Assembly (NCBI RefSeq): GCF_001428825.1
Contig: NZ_LMIT01000013.1
Span: 1-48,858, forward strand
DNA: 48,858 bases
Source of the DNA: Nocardioides sp. Root240
GTDB taxonomy: Bacteria; Actinomycetota; Actinomycetes; Propionibacteriales; Nocardioidaceae
Direction: 5' to 3'
The notes beneath the pieces were generated by a model. That model was not told the origin of the DNA. It saw only the letters and a program-made list of their open reading frames with translations, and did not search any database. This document shows, in pieces, positions 28,858 to 36,276 of the stretch. Each line of letters begins with the position of its first letter. Positions within the stretch are counted from its first letter, which is position 1. Position numbers and translations under genes: made by a program.

Positions 28858-31161
28858 TCAGGCCACCTCTGCCGGGGCGAACCGCTCCGACACCCGGTGC
28901 GACTCGAGGAGCGCGAGGACCTCGGCGACGACCTCGGCAGCGTCCTCCCCGACGACGACGCCGGGTTCCTCGCCCGAGATGCCGACCTCCGGCAGTGCGC
29001 CCACGCCGTCACCGCTCGCACCGACCGCCTTGGCGTGACGGAAGCACTCCTGCACGAGCAGCACGACCCGCGGGTCGAGCAGAGCGGCCGGCTCCCCGGC
29101 CTTGGTGTCGCGAACCGGTAGCGCGTCCGGTGCGGGAGGCGGGCTGCCGACGAGCACGACGGCGTCGTACTCGACCGACCGGGTGGCGCCGAAGGTCCGA
29201 TCGATCCTCGTCCCGTCGCCCAGCTCGCCTCCGTGCGCGGCCACGACCAGCGGTACGGCGCCGGCCGCGCGGACCGCGTCGCTGGCGGCGCGGAGGTCGG
29301 CGAGGGCCTGCCCCGTCTCCTCACCCACGACGATCCCGACCGTGCGGCCCTCCGCGGGCCAGGTCCCGCCGAGCTGGGACAGCGCGGCACTGGGCACGGG
29401 CTCCGCCAGGGGGATGCTCGGCTCCGGGGCCGGCAGGCCCACGCCGGTGGCCACCTCGGCGCAGAGAACCGGATCGATGTTGGCGAGCGCACGGAGCTGC
29501 CGCTCGCGGATCGAGGGCTCGTGACAGCGGGACAGCTCGAAGGTGTAGGCGAGCACGATGTGCTGCTGCTCCACGGGCGTCATGCTCGTCCAGAACAGCC
29601 GCGCCTGGCTGAAGTGGTCGTCGAAGGAGGGCGGCGCGCCCCGCTCCTTCACGCCCGCCACCGGCACCGGTACGTCGACGAACGCGTGGTCGCGCGCAGC
29701 AGCGCCGGCGAAGAACGGACAGCCACCGTCCAGCGAGTTCGGCTTGTACGGCGCCACACCGGCGTGAACCGCGTTCTGGTGGAAGCCGTCGCGGAGCATG
29801 TCGTTGACCGGCGCGTGCGGACGGTTGACGGGGATCTGGTTGAAGTTCGGCCCTCCGAGCCGCAGCAGCTGCGTGTCGACGTACGAGAAGAGCCTGGCCT
29901 GCAGCAGCGGGTCGTCGGTGACGTCGATCCCGGGCACGAGGTTGCCGACGTGGAAGGCGACCTGCTCGGTCTCCGCGAAGTAGTTGGTGGGGTTGGCCGT
30001 CAGGGTCAGCAGGCCGACCGCCTGGACGGGCGCCAGCTCCTCGGGGACCAGCTTCGTGGGGTCGAGCAGGTCGATCCCCTCGAAGGTCTGCTCGGGCGTG
30101 TCCGCGAACACCTGGATCCCCAGCTCCCACTGCGGATACGCGCCGGCCTCGATCGCGTCCGCGAGGTCGCGCCGGTGGAAGTCCGGGTCGACCCCGCCCA
30201 GCATCTGCGCCTCCTCCCAGGAGAGCGAGTGGACGCCGAGCCTCGGCTTCCAGTGCAGCTTCACCAGGGCGGTCTCACCGGACGCGTTGACCGTGCGGAA
30301 GGTGTGGACGCCGAAGCCCTCCATCATCCGGTAGGAGCGCGGGATGCCCCGGTCCGACATGTTCCAGAGCGCGTGGTGCTGGGCCTCGGTGTGCAGGGAG
30401 ACGAAGTCCCAGAAGGTGTCGTGGGCACTCTGCGCCTGGGGGATCTCCCGGTCCGGGTGCGGCTTGCCCGCGTGGATCACGTCGGGGAACTTGATGCCGT
30501 CCTGGATGAAGAAGACCGGCATGTTGTTGCCCACCAGGTCGAAGTTGCCCTCCGACGTGTAGAACTTCGTCGCGAACCCCCGGGTGTCGCGCGCGGTGTC
30601 CATCGACCCGCGCGACCCGAGCACCGTCGAGAAGCGCACGAAGACCGGCGTCTCCACGTTGCGCGCGAGGAAGGCGGCCTTGCAGACCGGCTTGGCGTTG
30701 CCGTAGCCGATGAACACGCCGTGCGCACCGGCGCCGCGCGCGTGGACGACGCGCTCGGGGATCCGCTCGTGGTCGAAGTGGGTGATCTTCTCGCGCAGGT
30801 GGTGGTCCTGGAGCAGCGTGGGGCCGCGCTCCCCGGCCTTGAGCGAGTGGTCGGTGTCCCTGAGCCGGGCGCCGGCCGAGGTGGTGAGGAAGCGGCCCTG
30901 CTGCGCGACGTCCGCCGGCGTCGCGAGGGTCTCGGCGCCCGTCGCCGTACGACGGTCGGGCCCGGCCTGGTCGGGCTTCGGAGGCAACGGGTCGACCGGC
31001 TTCGTCGGCTCCTCGAGAGGCGGTGCCTTCGACGCGGGTGCTCCCGGGACCTCGCCGGGACCGCGGTCCTCGACCCACGCGAGTGCCGCCTCCGCTGCCT
31101 GCGCGACCGTGCTCTTCACGGCCTTCCTGATCACCCGTGCCGCCTTGCCGGCATCCGTCAT
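28858..31161 (-). CDS. katE: Large-subunit (clade 2) catalase, HPII type
   Basis: A 767-residue monofunctional haem catalase. The N-terminus carries an extension of about 90 residues, rich in Pro and acidic residues, before the core. The catalytic His140 is in RVVHARGAGAHG, Asn212/213 in VGNNMPVFFIQDG, and the haem tyrosine is in ARLFSYVDTQLLRLG near 425. The C-terminal 150 residues form the flavodoxin-like (class I amidotransferase-like) domain typical of large catalases (GRTVGIVVGEETGQAL). It destroys hydrogen peroxide. The ATG at 31161 has GGGGAGG before it. It is the second catalase within 6 kb. Confidence 0.95.
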   Translation of the reverse strand: MTDAGKAARVIRKAVKSTVAQAAEAALAWVEDRGPGEVPGAPASKAPPLEEPTKPVDPLPPKPDQAGPDRRTATGAETLATPADVAQQGRFLTTSAGARLRDTDHSLKAGERGPTLLQDHHLREKITHFDHERIPERVVHARGAGAHGVFIGYGNAKPVCKAAFLARNVETPVFVRFSTVLGSRGSMDTARDTRGFATKFYTSEGNFDLVGNNMPVFFIQDGIKFPDVIHAGKPHPDREIPQAQSAHDTFWDFVSLHTEAQHHALWNMSDRGIPRSYRMMEGFGVHTFRTVNASGETALVKLHWKPRLGVHSLSWEEAQMLGGVDPDFHRRDLADAIEAGAYPQWELGIQVFADTPEQTFEGIDLLDPTKLVPEELAPVQAVGLLTLTANPTNYFAETEQVAFHVGNLVPGIDVTDDPLLQARLFSYVDTQLLRLGGPNFNQIPVNRPHAPVNDMLRDGFHQNAVHAGVAPYKPNSLDGGCPFFAGAAARDHAFVDVPVPVAGVKERGAPPSFDDHFSQARLFWTSMTPVEQQHIVLAYTFELSRCHEPSIRERQLRALANIDPVLCAEVATGVGLPAPEPSIPLAEPVPSAALSQLGGTWPAEGRTVGIVVGEETGQALADLRAASDAVRAAGAVPLVVAAHGGELGDGTRIDRTFGATRSVEYDAVVLVGSPPPAPDALPVRDTKAGEPAALLDPRVVLLVQECFRHAKAVGASGDGVGALPEVGISGEEPGVVVGEDAAEVVAEVLALLESHRVSERFAPAEVA

Positions 31162-31223
31162 CGCTGCCTCCCTGGGGTAGACGCTGCCTGTACCCGCCGA
31201 CGCGGCGATGATCCCGCCCGCCC

Positions 31224-31715
31224 CTACCCGTCGTACGCCGCACGCAGGCTCGCGAGCAGCCGGCCGATCGCCGTGGCGACGGTCTGCTCCAGCACGGTCG
31301 GTGGGTCGCCGTCGAACTGGTGCCGGGTGACGGCGCTCCGGGACCCGACCCGCGTCGCGACGAAGACGGTCCCCGCCGGCTCACCCTCCTCCTCCCCCGG
31401 TCCGCCGACGCCGGTGACGGCGACCGCCGCGTCGGCGCCCAGCAGTGTGCTCACGCCGCACACCATCTCCTCGGCGCAGGAAGCGGTGACGACCGGGCCC
31501 TCGGTGACGCCGAGCACCTCGAACTTCACCTCGCTCATGTAGGACACGACGCTCCCGGCGAACCACGACGCGGCGTCCTCGCCGCGCGCCAGGGCGCCGG
31601 CGATCGCGCCGGCCGTCAGTGACTCGGCGCACGCGACCGTCAGGGACCGCTCGGCCGCGAGCTGCGCGATCTGCTCCACGACGCCCGTGACGGCCTCTGT
31701 CCGCAGGTCGGCCAC
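31224..31715 (-). CDS. CinA C-terminal domain protein, NMN deamidase (PncC) family
   Basis: A 163-residue standalone CinA-C domain. The family hydrolyses NMN to nicotinate mononucleotide. The usual AESCTGG motif reads AESLTAG here (about 30-36), so the Cys and one Gly differ while the conserved Ser is kept; the later WFAGSVVSYMSEVKFEVLGV and VAVTGVGGPG motifs are good. Activity is therefore likely but not certain. It begins with GTG only three bases after the nadE stop, and that pairing supports an NAD role. Confidence 0.85.
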   Translation of the reverse strand: MADLRTEAVTGVVEQIAQLAAERSLTVACAESLTAGAIAGALARGEDAASWFAGSVVSYMSEVKFEVLGVTEGPVVTASCAEEMVCGVSTLLGADAAVAVTGVGGPGEEEGEPAGTVFVATRVGSRSAVTRHQFDGDPPTVLEQTVATAIGRLLASLRAAYDG

Positions 31716-31718
31716 GGC

Positions 31719-32531
31719 TCAGGGCCCCGGCGGCAGCTGGCGCTTGTGAGCAGTACGGCGGTAGGCGTCCTCGATCACGGTACGAGCGCGCTCGCCGACC
31801 TCCTCCCCCACCAGGTAGGCGTCGATCTCGGCGTACGTGACGCCGTGGGCGACCTCGTCCGGGAGGGCCGGGCGCAGCTCCTCCAGGTCGGCCGTCGGGA
31901 CCTTCTCGACGAGGTGCGCCGGCGCGCCCAGCTCACGGCCGATCGCGACGACCCGCGACTTCGTCAGCCCGAGCAACGGGCCCACGTCGAAGGCCCCGTC
32001 GCCGTACTTGGTGAAGAAGCCCATCACCGCCTCGGCTGCGTGGTCGGTGCCGACCACCAGCGCCCCCAGCCGGCCGGCGACGGCGTACTGCGCCGCCATC
32101 CGTTGGCGTGCCTTGATGTTGCCCTTGACGAAGTCGGCGGTCTCCACCGTCACGTCGTCGGCGCTGGTCGCGGCATGCAGCGCGTCGACCGCCGGCTTGA
32201 TGTCGACCGTGACCGTCGACGCGGGCTCGATGAAGTCCATCGCCGCGCCGGCGTCGGCCTCGTCGGCCTGGACCCCGTACGGCAGCCGCATCGCGGTGAA
32301 GGAGCGACCGCTACGTCGACAGGCCAGGCTCGCCAACCGGCCGGCGACGGTGGAGTCGACTCCGCCGCTGATGCCCAGGACGTAGCCCGACGCCCTCGAC
32401 CGTTCGAGGTAGTCGACCAGGAAGTCGATCCGGCGTTCGGACTCCGCGACCGCGTCGAACTCGTCGGCCACACCGAGGGCCGCCCTGATCGTCGCCTGGT
32501 CGACGGCGCCGGCACTCATCACGTCTGCCAT
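31719..32531 (-). CDS. nadE: NAD synthetase, ammonia-dependent
   Basis: A 270-residue enzyme that converts nicotinate adenine dinucleotide to NAD using ATP and ammonia. The PP-loop SGGVDS is at 55-60 (GYVLGISGGVDSTVAG), followed by FVKGNIKARQRMAAQYAVA, GTDHAAEAVMGFFTKYGDG and KVPTADLEELRPALPDEVAHG. There is no glutaminase domain. Length is that of the short NadE type. I chose ATG 32531; ATG 32519 is also possible, and neither has a good ribosome-binding site. It sits three bases before the PncC-like gene and 65 bases after the thiolase. Confidence 0.94.
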   Translation of the reverse strand: MADVMSAGAVDQATIRAALGVADEFDAVAESERRIDFLVDYLERSRASGYVLGISGGVDSTVAGRLASLACRRSGRSFTAMRLPYGVQADEADAGAAMDFIEPASTVTVDIKPAVDALHAATSADDVTVETADFVKGNIKARQRMAAQYAVAGRLGALVVGTDHAAEAVMGFFTKYGDGAFDVGPLLGLTKSRVVAIGRELGAPAHLVEKVPTADLEELRPALPDEVAHGVTYAEIDAYLVGEEVGERARTVIEDAYRRTAHKRQLPPGP

Positions 32532-32596
32532 GGCCGCCCGGTACCCGGCCCCCTCCGGGCCAGTCCGAGCGGCCACGCGCACGAACGTCCGCAGGG

Positions 32597-33763
32597 TCAG
32601 ACGCGCTCGATGATCGTCGCGTTGGCCAGGCCGCCGGCCTCGCACATCACCTGCAGGCCGTAGCGACCGCCGCGCTGCTCGAGCACGTTGACCAGGCTGG
32701 TCGCCAATCGCGCACCCGAGGCGCCCAGCGGGTGACCGATGGAGATGGCGCCGCCGTTGACGTTGACCTTGTCGAGGTCGGCGCCGGTCTCCTTCTGCCA
32801 GGCCAGGACGACGGACGCGAACGCCTCGTTGACCTCGAACGCGTCGATGTCGTCGAGGGTCAGGCCGGCCCGCTGGAGCACCTTCTGGGTGGCCGGGATG
32901 ATCCCGGTCAGCATGAAGACGGGGTCATCGCCGACCACCGCGAACGAGTGCACCCGGGCGCGCGCCTTCAGCCCGAGCCGGGTCGCCGCGTCCTCGCTCG
33001 TGACCAGGACCGCGGCCGCACCGTCGTTGGTGGGCGAGCTGTTGCCCGCGGTGATCCGCCAGTCGAGGTCCGGGTGGGCGGCGGCCCAGTCGTCGCTGAA
33101 GAAGGCCGGCCTGAGACCGGCCAGGATCTCCGCGGTCGTGCCCGGCCGGATCGTCTCGTCGGTGCGCAGCTCGTTGACGAAGGCGACCTGGCTGTCGATG
33201 AGTCCGTCCTTCCAGGCCTGCGCGGCGCGCTCGTGCGACAGGGCGGAGTACTCGTCGAGCTCGGCGCGGGACAGTCCCCACTTCTTCGCGATGAGCTCGG
33301 CGCTGATGCCCTGCGGCACCAGCCGGCCCTCGTAGCGCTGGTTGACCGACGGCCCGAAGAAGTCCTTGCCGGCGAACTGGCTGCCGATCGGGATGCGGCT
33401 CATGGACTCGACCCCGGAGGCGACGGCGACCTCGTACGCCCCGGCCATGACGCCCTGCGCGGCGAAGTGGAGCGCCTGCTGGCTGCTGCCGCACTGCCGG
33501 TCGACGGTGACGCCCGGGACGCTCTCCGGGTAGCCGGCGGCGAGGAGCGCCCAGCGCGCGGTGTTGCCGGCCTGCTCCCCGACCTGCCCGACGGCGCCGC
33601 TGATGACGTCGTCGATCACGACCGGGTCGATGCCGGTGCGCTCGACGATCGCGCGCAGCGCGTGGGCGTGCAGGTCGACGGGGTGGATGTCGGCGTACGC
33701 GCCACCGGGCTTTCCCTTGGCGAGCGGGGTGCGGACCGCGTCGACGATGACTGCAGCGTTCAT
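32597..33763 (-). CDS. Acetyl-CoA acyltransferase (thiolase)
   Basis: A 388-residue thiolase. The acyl-accepting cysteine is in VDRQCGSSQQALHFAAQG (Cys91), the base in GGAISIGHPLGASGARL, and the second catalytic cysteine in QVMCEAGGLANATIIERV at the very C-terminus. It cleaves 3-ketoacyl-CoA to acetyl-CoA and a shorter acyl-CoA, or condenses acetyl-CoA units. The ATG at 33763 has AGGAGG before it. It is divergent from an HxlR regulator across an intergenic region with repeated TGAAGTCAG, which suggests that regulator controls it. Confidence 0.95.
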   Translation of the reverse strand: MNAAVIVDAVRTPLAKGKPGGAYADIHPVDLHAHALRAIVERTGIDPVVIDDVISGAVGQVGEQAGNTARWALLAAGYPESVPGVTVDRQCGSSQQALHFAAQGVMAGAYEVAVASGVESMSRIPIGSQFAGKDFFGPSVNQRYEGRLVPQGISAELIAKKWGLSRAELDEYSALSHERAAQAWKDGLIDSQVAFVNELRTDETIRPGTTAEILAGLRPAFFSDDWAAAHPDLDWRITAGNSSPTNDGAAAVLVTSEDAATRLGLKARARVHSFAVVGDDPVFMLTGIIPATQKVLQRAGLTLDDIDAFEVNEAFASVVLAWQKETGADLDKVNVNGGAISIGHPLGASGARLATSLVNVLEQRGGRYGLQVMCEAGGLANATIIERV

Positions 33764-33792
33764 GGCGTCCTCCTGAGGCTGTTTCAATGAAA

Positions 33793-33842
33793 TGAAGTCA
33801 GGGTAGGAACGCTACGCTCTGGCTATCGATTCCTGAAGTCAG
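33793..33842. promoter_or_regulatory. Direct repeats, candidate HxlR operator
   Basis: TGAAGTCAG occurs at 33793-33801 and 33834-33842, 41 bases apart (about four helical turns). Each is preceded by a TTC..TGAA near-palindrome (TTCAATGAA and TTCCTGAA). The pair lies between thiolase and HxlR, suggesting control of both. Confidence 0.45.
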
Positions 33843-33863
33843 ATGAGGAGTGAGGTGGACGAC

Positions 33864-34355
33864 ATGCGCCTGCACGCACCGCTCGACGACCGCACGGCGT
33901 GGTCGCCCGTGGGCCACTGCCCGATCGAGAAGGCGATCGCCGTGGTCGGCTCACGCCCGGCGATGCTGATCATGCGGGAGGCGCACTACGGCACCCGGCG
34001 CTTCGACGACTTCGTCACCCGCGTCGGCGTCGCCCCGGCCACCGCCTCGACCCACCTCCGCGCCCTCACCGACGCCGGCCTGCTCGAGCGGCAGCCCTAC
34101 CAGGACGAGGGCGCTCGCACCCGCGACGAGTACGCGCTCTCCCCTGCCGGCGCCGACCTGATGCCGGTCGTGATCGGGCTGTTCTCGTGGGGGATGAAGC
34201 ACACCGACGGCGTCGACGACCTCGAGTTCGCCCACGTGGGCTGCGCCGAGCCCGTCGACCTGCGCGTCGCCTGCGCCGCGGGCCACGAGGTCGGGGAGCA
34301 GGACGTCGAGGTACGGCTGCGCCGAGGGCGGCCCCGGCGCCGCGTGCGGGCGTAG
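33864..34355 (+). CDS. HxlR family transcriptional regulator
   Basis: A 163-residue winged-helix regulator. HCPIEKAIAVVGSRPAMLIMREAHYGTRRFDDFVTRVGVAPATASTHLRAL covers the HxlR core, with the N-terminal cysteine (HCP) used for redox sensing in some members. The later half differs from short HxlRs and adds a Cys-containing tail (HVGCAEPV, ACAAGHEV). The start is uncertain: ATG 33864 has GAGGTGG before it, and GTG 33855 or ATG 33843 are alternatives. It is divergent from the thiolase, its likely target, and is followed after ten bases by the Fe-S protein gene. Confidence 0.9.
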   Translation: MRLHAPLDDRTAWSPVGHCPIEKAIAVVGSRPAMLIMREAHYGTRRFDDFVTRVGVAPATASTHLRALTDAGLLERQPYQDEGARTRDEYALSPAGADLMPVVIGLFSWGMKHTDGVDDLEFAHVGCAEPVDLRVACAAGHEVGEQDVEVRLRRGRPRRRVRA

Positions 34356-34358
34356 GCT
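34353..34358 (+). promoter_or_regulatory. -10-like element overlapping the HxlR stop
   Basis: TAGGCT starts with the TAG stop codon of the HxlR gene and ends seven bases before the GTG of the next gene. Confidence 0.4.
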
Positions 34359-34365
34359 CAGCGAC

Positions 34366-34620
34366 GTGGAGCAGGAACGCCCAGCCGTCCGCGAGTACGC
34401 CGCCGACGGGATCGTCGTGACGTGGGAGCCCGCGCGCTGCCGCCATGCCGCCGAGTGCGTGCGCGGACTGCCCGCGGTCTTCGACCGCGACGCCCGCCCC
34501 TGGATCGACCCGACGGGCGCGAGCGCCGACGAGATCGTCACCGTCGTCGACCGGTGCCCGAGCTTCGCCCTGGGTTACCGGACCGACGACGGCCGGGTGC
34601 GGACCGCTCCCACCGACTGA
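34366..34620 (+). CDS. Mono-cluster iron-sulfur protein (YjdI-like)
   Basis: An 84-residue protein of the Fer4_19/YjdI family. VTWEPARCRHAAECVRGLPAVF, PWIDPTGASADEI and VDRCPSFALGY match the family, with Cys residues in CRHAAEC and RCPSFAL. The common CPSGAL motif reads CPSFAL here. The cluster and partner are not known. It starts with GTG ten bases after the HxlR stop and converges on the hotdog gene with three bases between stops. In E. coli YjdI is encoded next to YjdJ; here the YjdJ-like GNAT is about 12 kb away. Confidence 0.85.
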   Translation: MEQERPAVREYAADGIVVTWEPARCRHAAECVRGLPAVFDRDARPWIDPTGASADEIVTVVDRCPSFALGYRTDDGRVRTAPTD

Positions 34621-34623
34621 CGG

Positions 34624-34974
34624 TCAGCGTGCGACGCGGAGGCCGGCCTGCGGCGTCAGCGTCAACCCCCGGCCCCGGATGAAGCTGGGACCTGCCGGGT
34701 CGCTCGTGACCGCCGGGACCGGCCCGGCGACGTACTCGACCCGGTGCGACGCGGCTCCGACGTCCGTCACCGAGGCACGGACGAGCACGGCACAACCTTC
34801 GGCGACGGGCGCTTCGTAGGCGATGTCGTCGTAGCCGGCGAAGGCGCCCTCGAGCCCGGAGAGCCTGCGGGCGATCTCGCGACGACTGTCGTCGAACGCG
34901 CGAAGGAGCGTCGCGACACTGAGCGTCGCACCCGGCTCGGGCACGAGGGTCTGCTCGATCTCCAGAATGCTCAC
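34624..34974 (-). CDS. Hotdog-fold protein, 3-aminobutyryl-CoA ammonia-lyase-like
   Basis: A 116-residue protein whose pattern LLRAFDDSRREIARRLSGLEGAFAGYDDIAYEAPVAEGCAVLVRASVTDVGAASHRVEYVA resembles hotdog enzymes of the Kal (3-aminobutyryl-CoA ammonia-lyase) type. That family acts in lysine fermentation, so in this setting another acyl-CoA role is as likely. The GTG at 34974 is chosen because it opens the domain and follows GACGAT by six bases. It is isolated, with the tRNA upstream. Confidence 0.5.
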   Translation of the reverse strand: MSILEIEQTLVPEPGATLSVATLLRAFDDSRREIARRLSGLEGAFAGYDDIAYEAPVAEGCAVLVRASVTDVGAASHRVEYVAGPVPAVTSDPAGPSFIRGRGLTLTPQAGLRVAR

Positions 34975-34980
34975 GCGACC

Positions 34981-34986
34981 ATCGTC
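34981..34986 (-). promoter_or_regulatory. -10-like element of the hotdog gene
   Basis: GACGAT on the minus strand is six bases before the GTG at 34974; weak match. Confidence 0.3.
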
Positions 34987-35070
34987 GATCGGAGCTGCAG
35001 ATGTCGTCCAATGCCCAATCGGACCAGCCTGCATGCCCACAGGACATGCGACGGCGAGCGGGCGGAGATG

Positions 35071-35108
35071 ACGAAGGGCCGGGTCCCTGTCGGAACCCGG
35101 CCCTTCGT
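35071..35108 (-). terminator. tRNA-Ala terminator hairpin
   Basis: Perfect 14-base arms ACGAAGGGCCGGGT / ACCCGGCCCTTCGT enclose a 10-base loop, beginning six bases after the tRNA 3' end. No strong T-tract follows. Confidence 0.75.
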
Positions 35109-35113
35109 GTCGG

Positions 35114-35186
35114 TGGAGGTGAGGGGACTCGAACCCCTGACCCCCTGCATGCCATGCAGGTGCGCTACCAGCTGCGCCACACCCCC
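35114..35186 (-). tRNA. tRNA-Ala (GGC)
   Basis: A 73-base cloverleaf: acceptor GGGGGTG pairs with CACCTCC (one G-U) with discriminator A, D-arm GGCGCAGCTGGTAGCGC, anticodon arm CCTGC-ATGGCAT-GCAGG with anticodon GGC, and T-arm AGGGGTTCGAGTCCCCT. CCA is not encoded. It has its own promoter and terminator. Confidence 0.95.
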
Positions 35187-35225
35187 AACTCGTTGCTCCA
35201 CCCACCGGCGGGGCAACGGGAAGGA

Positions 35226-35255
35226 ATACTAGCCAACCCATCCGGCGAAGGTGAA
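35226..35255 (-). promoter_or_regulatory. Promoter of tRNA-Ala
   Basis: On the minus strand TTCACC (35250-35255) and TAGTAT (35226-35231) are separated by 18 bases, about 40 bases before the mature tRNA 5' end. Confidence 0.5.
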
Positions 35256-35278
35256 ATCCGGGGGTCGGATTCCGGCAT

Positions 35279-35890
35279 TCAGGCGTTGTACGACGCCAGC
35301 GCCCACTCGCCCGTCGAGCGCTGCTCGAGCGTGACCCGCCCGCAGTTGCCGAGGGCGCGCAGGTCGCGCGCCTGCGTGAGCGGCCAGCCGAGGAACGCGA
35401 CCAGGCCGGTGCGGGTCGCGGCGCCGTGGGAGACGGCGACGCCGCACTCCCCCGGGCCCAGCTGGGCGACGAGGTCGCGGAGGCAGGCGACGTAGCGGCC
35501 GGCGACCTCGGCGGGCGTCTCGCCGCCGGGGATGTCGGTCCAGTCGCCGCCGCGGAAGCGGACGAAGGCGGCCGGGTCGGCGGCCTCGAGCTCGGCATGG
35601 GTCAGGCCCTGGAACGACCCGAGGCGGAACTCCCGCAGCCGCTCGTCGTACGACGACACCAGTCCGCACTCCTTGGCGACCACCTCGGCGGTGACCCGGG
35701 CGCGGGCGAGGTCGCTGGTCCAGACCAGCGACGGCGACAGGGCCGCGACCAGCGGGGCGACCGTGCGGGCCTGCTCGAGGCCGACCTCGTCGAGCTCGGT
35801 GTCGAGCTGGCCCTGGACGCGGTGGGCGGCGTTCCAGGCGGTCCGGCCGTGCCGGAGCAGGACCAGGCGGCGAGGTGCCGGAGCGGTCAC
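35279..35890 (-). CDS. Histidine phosphatase family protein
   Basis: A 203-residue phosphoglycerate-mutase-like phosphatase. The phospho-acceptor motif LLRHGRTAWN (Arg13, His14) and the second histidine in GVAVSHGAATRTGLV (about 153) are intact; TSDLARARVTAEVVA and EFRLGSFQG lie between. Such proteins dephosphorylate sugar phosphates or nucleotides. The GTG at 35890 overlaps the TGA of rsfS (GTGA). The order nadD-rsfS-histidine phosphatase is common in actinobacteria; the physiological substrate is unclear. Confidence 0.93.
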   Translation of the reverse strand: MTAPAPRRLVLLRHGRTAWNAAHRVQGQLDTELDEVGLEQARTVAPLVAALSPSLVWTSDLARARVTAEVVAKECGLVSSYDERLREFRLGSFQGLTHAELEAADPAAFVRFRGGDWTDIPGGETPAEVAGRYVACLRDLVAQLGPGECGVAVSHGAATRTGLVAFLGWPLTQARDLRALGNCGRVTLEQRSTGEWALASYNA

Positions 35891-36276
35891 TCTGCCGACG
35901 GAGCGACCGGGCCGTTGACCTCGGCGGGCAGCTCGATCAGCGGGCAGTCGCGCCACAGCCGCTCGAGGGCGTAGAACTCGCGCTCCTCGGCGTGCTGGAC
36001 GTGGATGACCACGTCGCCGTAGTCGAGCAGGATCCAGCGGCCGTCGCGGTGGCCCTCGCGGCGGATCGGCTTGGCGCCGAGCTCGCGGAGCTTGTCCTCG
36101 ACCTCCTCGACGATGGCGCGGACCTGGCGGTCGTTGCCACCGGAGGCGAGCAGGAAGGCGTCGGTGATCGCGAGCTGCTCGCTCACGTCGAACGCGAGCT
36201 GGTCGGTGGCGAGCTTGTCGGACGCCGCGACCGCGGCGGCGCGGATCAGCTCGACGGCATGCTCAGTGGCGGTCAT
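35887..36276 (-). CDS. rsfS: Ribosomal silencing factor RsfS
   Basis: A 129-residue RsfS/Iojap protein that binds L14 of the large subunit and blocks subunit joining during starvation. Diagnostic stretches are ASDKLATDQLAFDVSEQLAITDAFLLASGGNDRQVRAIVEEVEDKL and GRWILLDYGDVVIHVQHAEEREFYALERLW. The ATG at 36276 overlaps the stop of nadD by four bases (ATGA), and its stop overlaps the phosphatase start, so three genes are coupled. Confidence 0.96.
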   Translation of the reverse strand: MTATEHAVELIRAAAVAASDKLATDQLAFDVSEQLAITDAFLLASGGNDRQVRAIVEEVEDKLRELGAKPIRREGHRDGRWILLDYGDVVIHVQHAEEREFYALERLWRDCPLIELPAEVNGPVAPSAE

